Source: Gammaproteobacteria bacterium HGW-Gammaproteobacteria-14 (GTDB lineage Bacteria; Pseudomonadota; Gammaproteobacteria; Pseudomonadales; Alcanivoracaceae). Taken from it: DNA of 9,709 nucleotides. The stretch spans positions 1 to 9,709 of the forward strand of contig PGZG01000064.1 of NCBI GenBank assembly GCA_002840115.1, read 5' to 3'. Positions 1-6,401 of the stretch are shown here, piece by piece. Position numbers and translations under genes: made by a program. The notes beneath the pieces were generated by a model. It was not told the origin of the DNA and did not search any database. It worked only from the letters and a program-made list of their open reading frames with translations. The first letter of the stretch is position 1. Each line of letters starts with the position of its first letter.

Positions 1-1
1 G

Positions 2-7
2 TATACT
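2..7 (+). promoter_or_regulatory. possible -10 element upstream of lptM-lysA
   Basis: TATACT lies 25 nt before the GTG start of the lipoprotein gene and matches the sigma70 -10 consensus at five of six positions. Any -35 would lie outside the window, so this is only a suggestion. Transcription would begin near base 13-14 and leave a leader of about 20 nt. Confidence 0.25.
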
Positions 8-32
8 TGCGACCCAGCCAAGGGAGAATGCT

Positions 33-206
33 GTGCGCTTATTGATACCGATCGGCCTGCTATGGGTGCTGCTTTTGGGGCTTGCCGGTTGCGGCCAGAA
101 AGGCCCGCTGTATTTTGCCGAGCCGGCCGCTGAACAGCCCGCCACTTCCGCAGAAGACCGCGATGATGACGAAGCCGATACCACTGAACCGCAGCCGGGG
201 AGCTGA
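33..206 (+). CDS. lptM: LptM (YifL-like) small lipoprotein, LPS translocon maturation factor
   Basis: This predicted 57-residue lipoprotein starts at GTG. The start is chosen because AGGGAG (21-26) lies 6 nt upstream, and the nearby ATG at 28 runs into a stop after five codons. Residues 2-19 form a short signal peptide ending in the lipobox LAGC, so Cys20 would be lipidated. The following CGQKGPLY is the hallmark of the LptM/YifL family. The tail is acidic and low in complexity (residues 43-57). In E. coli the family protein helps the LptD/LptE LPS translocon mature at the outer membrane. Its position directly before lysA, with a 2-nt gap, is the usual gammaproteobacterial arrangement and supports the call. 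Co-transcription with lysA is inferred from the spacing. Confidence 0.85.
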   Translation: MRLLIPIGLLWVLLLGLAGCGQKGPLYFAEPAAEQPATSAEDRDDDEADTTEPQPGS

Positions 207-208
207 CC

Positions 209-1450
209 ATGGACCATTTTCAATATCGTGACGCCCAGCTCCATGCCGAAGAAATTGCCGTTGCGGATCTTGCGGAGCGTTTTGGCACGCCACTCTATAT
301 TTATTCTCGCGCCACTCTGGAACGTCACTTTCGGGCTTTTGATGACGCCTTTGGCGATCACCCTCATCAAGTCTGTTATGCGGTTAAAGCCAATTCGAAT
401 ATTGCGGTACTCAATATTCTGGCACGCCTTGGTGCTGGTTTTGATATTGTTTCCGGTGGCGAGCTGACCCGGGTTCTTCGGGCCGGCGGCGATCCCCATA
501 AGATTGTCTTCTCGGGCGTCGGCAAAACCGCCGATGAAATTGAACTGGCATTGAAAGTAGGAATTCACTGTTTCAATGTGGAGTCCGCCGCCGAACTGGA
601 GTTACTTAACCTGGTGGCAGGCGAACAGGATACCGTGGCACGTATTGCCATTCGCGTGAACCCGGATGTGGATGCGGAAACACACCCCTATATTTCCACC
701 GGTCTGAAAGAAAACAAGTTCGGTGTCGATATTGAGGAAGCGCCAGCGCTCTATCAGCATGCAGCAGATCTTGCCCATATCGAAGTGATTGGCGTGGATT
801 GCCATATTGGCAGCCAGCTCACCAAGTTAACGCCCTTTGAAGATGCGCTGACCCGGGTGCTTGCTCTGGTGGACAAACTTCAAGCCCAAGGCATCACCAT
901 TCGTCATCTGGACCTCGGCGGCGGCCTTGGTGTGCGTTACCGGGATGAAACTCCACCGGAGCCTGCGGACTATATTGCTGCACTGTTAAAACATATTCCT
1001 GCGGACATGCCGGTGCATATCGAACCCGGCCGTGCCATTGCCGCCAACGCAGGCCTGTTTGCCACTCGAGTGCTGTACCTGAAACCCACCGCCCACAAAA
1101 ATTTTGCGGTGGTGGATGGCGCCATGAATGACCTGATTCGCCCCAGCCTGTATTCCGCCTGGATGGATATTATTCCGGTACAACCCCATGACGCCGACTG
1201 CCGTCAGTGGGACATTGTCGGGCCCGTTTGCGAAACCGGTGACTTCCTCGGCAAAGATCGCACCCTGTCACTGGAAAGCGGCGACTTGCTGGCAATCCGT
1301 TCCGCCGGAGCTTACGGCTTTTCCATGGCAAGCAACTACAACAGCCGCAATCGCCCCGCTGAAGTAATGGTCGATGGCGATCAAGCTTTTCTCGTCCGCC
1401 AGCGGGAAACCTATGAGGAACAGCTGCGACTGGAAAGCTTGCTGCCTTGA
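209..1450 (+). CDS. lysA: diaminopimelate decarboxylase
   Basis: This enzyme converts meso-diaminopimelate to L-lysine and CO2 in the cytoplasm with pyridoxal phosphate, the last step of lysine synthesis. The 413-residue length is normal. Landmarks are CYAVKANSN with the PLP-binding Lys60, HIGSQ (199-203), the glycine loop GGGLG (237-241) that holds the PLP phosphate, EPGR (272-275), CETGDF (341-346, catalytic Cys341 donated to the partner subunit of the dimer) and GAYG (367-370). Together these cover the alanine-racemase-like barrel and the C-terminal beta domain. The ATG at 209 has GGGGAG (197-202) six bases before it. It probably shares a transcript with lptM. In many relatives dapF follows directly; here the next gene (hmuV) converges from the opposite strand after 50 bp. 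Confidence 0.97.
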   Translation: MDHFQYRDAQLHAEEIAVADLAERFGTPLYIYSRATLERHFRAFDDAFGDHPHQVCYAVKANSNIAVLNILARLGAGFDIVSGGELTRVLRAGGDPHKIVFSGVGKTADEIELALKVGIHCFNVESAAELELLNLVAGEQDTVARIAIRVNPDVDAETHPYISTGLKENKFGVDIEEAPALYQHAADLAHIEVIGVDCHIGSQLTKLTPFEDALTRVLALVDKLQAQGITIRHLDLGGGLGVRYRDETPPEPADYIAALLKHIPADMPVHIEPGRAIAANAGLFATRVLYLKPTAHKNFAVVDGAMNDLIRPSLYSAWMDIIPVQPHDADCRQWDIVGPVCETGDFLGKDRTLSLESGDLLAIRSAGAYGFSMASNYNSRNRPAEVMVDGDQAFLVRQRETYEEQLRLESLLP

Positions 1451-1500
1451 GCATGTAGCGTTTCTCCATAACTCGCAGAACGCTCCGGAATAACAGCGAG

Positions 1501-2316
1501 TCATACCAACTCGGGTATCATCTCCGGTATTGACTCGCTGCAACCCTTGATATGAATCACCGGCCGGGCGCTGCGCAGCTGCACTTCCGTAGTAATTCCA
1601 TAAACGTTTTCCAGTCGATCACGCTGCAGCACCTGCGCAGGTGTACCATCTGCCACCAAACGACCATGATCCAGCATCCATACCCGCGTCGCGAAACTCG
1701 CCGCCAATGCAAGATCATGGCAAGCGACCACTACACAGAAGTCTCCGCGCTGGGCCAATCGGGAAAGCACCGCCATCACCCGGTATTGTTGCGCCGGGTC
1801 CAGTGCGGAGGTGCACTCATCCAGCAACAATAACTTCGGGCCACTGGTAAACCACAGCTGCGTCAGCACCCTCGCCAATTGAACTCGCTGCTGCTCACCG
1901 CCTGACAAGGAACTGTAGAAGCGCCAGGCCAGGTGATCTACCTGCAACCACCGCATCAACTGCATCACTGCGGGGTGCGATGCATTACCGCTATGGCGGC
2001 CGGGCAAGCCCAACGCCACTACTTCAGCCGCCGCGAACGGAAATGCCACCGTGGCATGCTGCGGCATTACCGCCCGCACCCCCGCCAACGCCGGGCCACG
2101 CCACTGCTTAAGTGATATGCCTTGCAGCATGATATCGCCACCGTAATCACTGAACTCGCGCGCCAATACTCTAATCAGCGATGATTTTCCGGCACCGTTT
2201 GGCCCTAACAGGGCAATCAACTCACCGGCATTGGCTAACGCTGTAATATCGTCCAGCAAATAACGTCCGCCTGCACGGTAGCGCAATTGCGACAGCGTCA
2301 ACAAAGCAGTATTCAT
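1501..2316 (-). CDS. hmuV: heme ABC importer, ATP-binding protein HmuV
   Basis: This is the ATPase of the HmuTUV inner-membrane heme importer, 271 residues, a usual size. Visible motifs are Walker A GPNGAGKSS (38-46), Q-loop Gln86 in RAVMPQ, the HmuV-typical VAFPF (90-94), the ABC signature LSGGEQQ (137-143), Walker B LLLLDE (162-167) with catalytic Glu167, D-loop SALD (170-173) and H-loop His200. One residue is odd: the position right after the catalytic Glu is Cys168 (TGC), where nearly all ABC ATPases have Pro (DEPTSALD becomes DECTSALD). The C-terminal 20 or so residues look like a variable tail. The ATG overlaps the hmuU stop as ATGA, and a strong GGAGG (CCTCC at 2325-2329 on the + strand) lies 8 nt upstream. 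It is the last gene of the operon. The motifs around 81-94 favour heme over cobalamin or siderophore transport. Confidence 0.93.
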   Translation of the reverse strand: MNTALLTLSQLRYRAGGRYLLDDITALANAGELIALLGPNGAGKSSLIRVLAREFSDYGGDIMLQGISLKQWRGPALAGVRAVMPQHATVAFPFAAAEVVALGLPGRHSGNASHPAVMQLMRWLQVDHLAWRFYSSLSGGEQQRVQLARVLTQLWFTSGPKLLLLDECTSALDPAQQYRVMAVLSRLAQRGDFCVVVACHDLALAASFATRVWMLDHGRLVADGTPAQVLQRDRLENVYGITTEVQLRSARPVIHIKGCSESIPEMIPELV

Positions 2317-3347
2317 ATGCCACGCCTCCGTTGCATCAATAACAGCAGAAAGAAAGGCCCGCCAATAAGCGCCATCACAATACCGATGGGCAGCTCCGCT
2401 GGCGCGACTACTGTTCTTGCAAACATATCCGCCAACACCAGCAATAACGCACCAAGTAATGCCGAGGCGGGCAACAACACTCGGTGGTCTACTCCCAGTA
2501 GCAAGCGCACCAGATGGGGCGCCACCAGTCCGACAAACCCAATCAATCCGGACACCGATACCGCAGCACCCACCGCCAAAGCCACGCTGACCACTGCTAT
2601 TTGCTTAACCCGCTGAGGAGAAAAACCAAGATGCCCGGCAACGGCCTCACCAAGTAGCAGGGCATTCAGCGGCCGGGCAATCCATGGCGTCACAAAAAAG
2701 ACAGCCATTAAACAAGGCAACGCAATGAGCACATCCCCCCAACTTGCCTGCGCGAGACTACGCATATTCCAGAATGTCAGGGTACGGAGCTGCGCATCAT
2801 CCGCCATAAACACCAGCAACCCGGTAACAGCCATGGCAATAGAATTAATCGCAATACCAGCCAGCAATAACAGCGCCACATCGGTACCATCATGACGACT
2901 GGCAATACGCCAAACCATCATCGAGGCCAGTAATGCGCCAATAAAAGCGCCAGCCGGCAGCATGAACGAAGGCATGACATAACCCATTGTTGAAAATGCA
3001 CTCCCTCCCAATACAATGACCGAAACCGCCGCCAGCGCAGCACCACTGGACACGCCAATTAAACCCGGGTCCGCCAATGGATTACGGAACAATCCTTGCA
3101 ACACAGCACCGGACATTGCCAGAGCAGCACCAACCAACGCCGCCAGCATCAATCTTGGCAGCCGCAGTTCACGAATCACCAGCGCTTCCCTACTGCCGGC
3201 CATATCTGTAGAAAATGCATTAAAAATATCCGTCAGCGTTATCGGGAAAGGACCAACGCGGACCGAGACCAGCGCACACCCCAGTAGCAATATCCCCAAT
3301 GCTATTACTGCCCGAGATCTGTTAGGCCGAACAACGTCCGCTGTCAT
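2313..3347 (-). CDS. hmuU: heme ABC importer, permease HmuU (FecCD family)
   Basis: This is a 344-residue polytopic inner-membrane permease of the FecCD/BtuC type, predicted to form a dimer that lets heme from HmuT into the cytoplasm, powered by HmuV. Long hydrophobic stretches run from about residue 13 to the C-terminus, consistent with the roughly ten helices of this family. Conserved family segments are RLPRLMLAALVGAALAMSG (62-80), NPLADPGLIGVSSGA (89-103), GLIGFVGLVAPHLVRLLLG (267-285, which includes the ATPase-coupling region) and the C-terminal ELPIGIVMALIGGPFF (318-333). Its ATG shares one base with the hmuT stop (TAATG), preceded by the purine-rich GGGAGAGAG inside the hmuT end. Its own stop overlaps the hmuV start by 4 nt. 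Length and context give no sign of damage. Confidence 0.93.
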   Translation of the reverse strand: MTADVVRPNRSRAVIALGILLLGCALVSVRVGPFPITLTDIFNAFSTDMAGSREALVIRELRLPRLMLAALVGAALAMSGAVLQGLFRNPLADPGLIGVSSGAALAAVSVIVLGGSAFSTMGYVMPSFMLPAGAFIGALLASMMVWRIASRHDGTDVALLLLAGIAINSIAMAVTGLLVFMADDAQLRTLTFWNMRSLAQASWGDVLIALPCLMAVFFVTPWIARPLNALLLGEAVAGHLGFSPQRVKQIAVVSVALAVGAAVSVSGLIGFVGLVAPHLVRLLLGVDHRVLLPASALLGALLLVLADMFARTVVAPAELPIGIVMALIGGPFFLLLLMQRRRGI

Positions 3348-4165
3348 TAATGACTCTCTCCCACAGAAGCAACAGCAATGACCGCCTGCAACGCTTCAGG
3401 AAGTCGCGGCCCCAGGCCCAGCAACCATCCTGCATCCGCAATCAGCACTCGCCCATGACGTACCGCTTCTGTATGGCTCAACTCCGAGTGGTTAGCTATC
3501 TGAAAACTATTTAACTGCGTCTCGGCAACAATAAGAACATCAGGCTCAAGCATTAATGCCGCCTCTCGTGAGAGCGGTTTATAACCCTCAATATCGGCAG
3601 CCGCATTCTCAAGGGCCAACCAGTCCAGCATGGACTGCGCCGGCGTACCATGGCCTGCAACCATAACGCCATGGGATCCCGCCGATAGCAAAAACAGGAC
3701 TCGTGGTTTGGCGGCACCGTTAACATCGCCCTTCAACTGTTCAATGCTGAACTCCAATGATGCTGCCAGTTTTTCACCACGCTCCTTGCGATTAATCAAA
3801 CTGGCAACTTCACGCACTAGCTCCGGCAAAGCCGCTGGCTCCGTGACAGCAGTCAGTCGGGTTACCGGTGCAAGTCGGGATAATTTCGCCACAGCATGGT
3901 CCGGACCAGCATCATGGCTCAGTAACACATGATCTGGGCGCAACGCAGCAATACCCTCTGCTGATAATGCCCGCACGTAACCAATGTTCGGCAGCTTCCT
4001 CGCCGCCATCGGCCAACGACTGGTGGCATCAACAGCAACAAGATCATCACCACCACCCAGGGCATAAACGATCTCGGTAATCGCACCACCCGCAACAACC
4101 AGTCTGGCCGCCTGCAACGGTTCGCAAAGACCAATCACCATCAGAACCGCAAACAGTCCCTTCAT
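3347..4165 (-). CDS. hmuT: periplasmic heme-binding protein HmuT
   Basis: This is the substrate-binding protein that ferries heme from the outer-membrane receptor to HmuUV. The 272 residues begin with a Sec signal peptide (KG, a hydrophobic core to about residue 14, and probable cleavage after Ala19 in LQA-A). The mature chain has the class III binding-protein layout, two lobes joined by a long helix. It carries the family segment IGYVRALSAEGIAALRPD (61-78); its Tyr63 aligns with the heme-ligating tyrosine described for PhuT, ShuT and HmuT. In the second lobe SAGSHGVMVAGHGT (161-174) offers His165 and His172 near the place where Yersinia HmuT uses a second ligand, but that assignment is inference. 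The start overlaps the hmuS stop as ATGA and the stop overlaps the hmuU start as TAATG, so translation is probably coupled. Confidence 0.92.
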   Translation of the reverse strand: MKGLFAVLMVIGLCEPLQAARLVVAGGAITEIVYALGGGDDLVAVDATSRWPMAARKLPNIGYVRALSAEGIAALRPDHVLLSHDAGPDHAVAKLSRLAPVTRLTAVTEPAALPELVREVASLINRKERGEKLAASLEFSIEQLKGDVNGAAKPRVLFLLSAGSHGVMVAGHGTPAQSMLDWLALENAAADIEGYKPLSREAALMLEPDVLIVAETQLNSFQIANHSELSHTEAVRHGRVLIADAGWLLGLGPRLPEALQAVIAVASVGESH

Positions 4166-5220
4166 GACATCATATCCAGACTGGCAACCACATCACGCCA
4201 CCGCGCCATTTCCGGAACACCAGGTTTACGCGCACCAAAAACGCTGAACACCAGCTCGCCATCACGATTAAAGCCATCCAGCGAAGTGATATCACCATCC
4301 TCCGATGGTCGCTTAACCACCCAAACAGCGCTGATTCCACCGGTGGAAACATGAAGATTGAAATCATGATCCAGCACATTGAACCAGCCAGGAATATTAA
4401 CCAGACGCACCACTGGCCCGGTGTAGATCTGAACAATGCCCTTGTTGCCAACAAAAACCATAATCGGCAATGAATCCGATGCCACTCGATTCAGCACTAC
4501 TTCAAGAGCATTCGTCGCCACCGGGTACGCCCAATCCGTACCTATGCTTTCCAATGCCGTGAGGCGGTCTAACCCGTGTTTTTTCAACATGCCATGAAAT
4601 TCATGGACATCCGTTATCGACTGCCAGTCATTACGCAACTGATCATGATCAACAAAGCCTTTATAGCGAGCTGGCTTTTCCGCCATGGACTCTGTTATTT
4701 CCGGCCGCTGAGTTTCTGCAAGATAGCGATTTACTAATTCTTGCCATGCGGTCATATCGGTGGCTGATACCGCATACACTTTATGCACCGCTGCGCCAGA
4801 AGCATCAAAGAATTGCAGGCTATGGCGATCTCCCTTGGGACCTTTATCCGTAACGGCATAACCATGGGCCCAGTTACTAAAGAACACTCTGAGATCAATA
4901 TCTCCGAGACAAAGCCCCATTCGTCCTTGAGCCGAAACCGTAAATCGCGTCATTGTTCCAATGGTTTCATGAACCACTTCGTCGTTACGGGCCAGAGTCA
5001 TAATTCTTCCGAGGCCAGACAACGATGCATATATATCTGAGAATGTGTCTTTCAATCGGAGCACATGATCTTCTGGCTCCGTTAACAGTAAGGACATTTC
5101 ACTAACGCCCAATTGCTGGGCTGCATTACGAATGCGCAATGTCGGATTTTGGTCCCGCAGCACTAGCCACTGGCGCCGCAGAGAAGCCGCATCAGGACCT
5201 ACAATTTGGTTGATTTCCAT
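4162..5220 (-). CDS. hmuS: cytoplasmic heme-binding/degrading protein HmuS (HemS/ChuS/PhuS family)
   Basis: This 352-residue protein belongs to the family that accepts imported heme in the cytoplasm. Members either hand it to a heme oxygenase (PhuS) or degrade it themselves (ChuS); the sequence does not tell which. It shows the internal duplication of the family: a half around 50-170 (VLRLKD, WAHGYAV, LQFFDASGAAVHKVY) and a half around 195-350 (MVFVGNKGIVQIYTGPV, FNLHVSTGGISAVWVVKRP, ITSLDGFNRDGELV). His206 in TDVHEFHGML corresponds, from memory of the family, to the heme-ligating His of HemS/PhuS. A second His sits at 209. Arg100 in AQGRMGL is another candidate pocket residue. No signal peptide is seen, fitting a cytoplasmic role. 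The ATG shares one base with the preceding stop (TAATG), with GGAGAA just upstream. Confidence 0.93.
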   Translation of the reverse strand: MEINQIVGPDAASLRRQWLVLRDQNPTLRIRNAAQQLGVSEMSLLLTEPEDHVLRLKDTFSDIYASLSGLGRIMTLARNDEVVHETIGTMTRFTVSAQGRMGLCLGDIDLRVFFSNWAHGYAVTDKGPKGDRHSLQFFDASGAAVHKVYAVSATDMTAWQELVNRYLAETQRPEITESMAEKPARYKGFVDHDQLRNDWQSITDVHEFHGMLKKHGLDRLTALESIGTDWAYPVATNALEVVLNRVASDSLPIMVFVGNKGIVQIYTGPVVRLVNIPGWFNVLDHDFNLHVSTGGISAVWVVKRPSEDGDITSLDGFNRDGELVFSVFGARKPGVPEMARWRDVVASLDMMS

Positions 5221-6401
5221 TAGATTTCTCCATTTTCCAAAGTGCGCCAGCGAATAACCGGAAAGCCCCCGGCACCCGTGGCATCGTAATAACCGATAAT
5301 TTGCAACAGGTACCGCGATGACGATTCATCACCTTGATCAGCATCAACCATATAAGTGCGGTAATTAGGCCAGAGACGATGCATGCCGAGCAGGTTATAG
5401 GAATACCAACTGTGCTGATCAAAAACCCCTGACGTGGTGTCTGATTGATAGCGTGCCGTCACTAACACGCCATTCGGGTCATGCGTTGCATTACTCCAGA
5501 GCGACAGCTCACTCCACGGGAAAGATCCAAAAACAGCACCATTACCGGCACCGCTAACACCACCATTACTTCGCAGGTAGAAATCACGACCCCAAAAAGC
5601 AATTTTCAAATCCCAGGAACTTCCTGTGCAGGCCGCCAATGAATTGGCATTAAAGTCAAAGCACAGCTCTCCACCGCCTGCAGGCAGGCTGCCTGTAAAA
5701 GTCGCCGTATCATTAAATGCATTGGAACCTGGACTCTGCACATCAAATTCAAACGTAAAGCTCTCTACACCCTCTCCAGCGCGGGTATTAAATGTCAGCT
5801 CAGTTGCTCGCATACGGGCATAGCTATTACCTTCACCGGACCGCAGCAGCCATCCATTTCCGGAATTTGCAGACATGGTTCCACCGGCAGGATTGTAAAT
5901 ATACCAACCGCCATCTACTGCGCTTGGCCCCGTCAACAGGGTGACCACCTTGTCTTTTATCCAGCTATCAGGATTCTCATAATCCGCCAGCAACACCGCC
6001 AACTCGCTATCCGGTGTTGCATTGGTGAAAACACTGGCATTCGGCTCGCCATCCTCGCTATAGAAATCTTCCTGCAGCCCGACCAAAGCTCCCGCTACCT
6101 CACCGGAACCGGATGCACCACCATTAAGCTGCACTGCGAACCGACGAAAAGCGATATGCCATTCCTGTGACATTGCTGCTTGCGCAGCAGAGAGATCTAT
6201 CACTTCCCCCCGTTCCAGATTCAGATAGACATAGTCTGTGTTACTGCTTGCATCTAACTGGATCTGGGAAAAACGGTCTTCATCGGGATCCGGTAACGAA
6301 GGGTCCGGAGTTATTGATGAAGAATTGCTGCCACCGCAACCTACCAAAGCAGCCAGACTAAACGCCGCGATTACGGCACTGAAATTACGACGATACTTCA
6401 T
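5220..6401 (-). CDS. hmuY: HmuY-like heme-binding lipoprotein with two tandem HmuY-type domains
   Basis: This predicted surface or outer-membrane lipoprotein has 393 residues. The signal peptide ends in lipobox LVGC, so Cys22 is lipidated, and a Gly/Ser/Pro/Asp-rich linker follows (23-42). The body looks like two copies of a HmuY-type fold. Copy A has YVYLNLERGEVIDL (57-70), EWHIAFRRFAVQLNGGASGSG (80-100), GWYIYN (165-170) and a closing YARMRATELTF segment. Copy B has LCFDFN (246-251), SWDLKIAFWGRDFYLRSNGG (262-281), SWYSYN (331-336) and SSRYLLQIIGYYD (361-373). Known HmuY proteins hold one such unit and are roughly half as long. HmuY captures heme from host proteins in Porphyromonas and passes it to HmuR; the same role is inferred from its place between hmuR and hmuS. 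Candidate ligands Met175 and Met340/His341 are speculative. The start shares a base with the hmuR stop (TAATG) and GGGGAG precedes it. Confidence 0.8.
   Translation of the reverse strand: MKYRRNFSAVIAAFSLAALVGCGGSNSSSITPDPSLPDPDEDRFSQIQLDASSNTDYVYLNLERGEVIDLSAAQAAMSQEWHIAFRRFAVQLNGGASGSGEVAGALVGLQEDFYSEDGEPNASVFTNATPDSELAVLLADYENPDSWIKDKVVTLLTGPSAVDGGWYIYNPAGGTMSANSGNGWLLRSGEGNSYARMRATELTFNTRAGEGVESFTFEFDVQSPGSNAFNDTATFTGSLPAGGGELCFDFNANSLAACTGSSWDLKIAFWGRDFYLRSNGGVSGAGNGAVFGSFPWSELSLWSNATHDPNGVLVTARYQSDTTSGVFDQHSWYSYNLLGMHRLWPNYRTYMVDADQGDESSSRYLLQIIGYYDATGAGGFPVIRWRTLENGEI

Noticed and set aside
1457..1501. Possible bidirectional terminator between lysA and hmuV: AGCGTT/AACGCT (1457-1462, 1479-1484) and ACTCGC/GCGAGT (1471-1476, 1496-1501)
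   Set aside because: Stems are only six perfect base pairs with loops of 16-19 nt, they compete with each other, and there is no T-run on either strand.
1170..1543. Two - strand frames overlapping the lysA end and the convergent gap
   Set aside because: Cys/Arg-rich low-quality translations opposite conserved lysA sequence (CETGDF and GAYG region), with no start signal.
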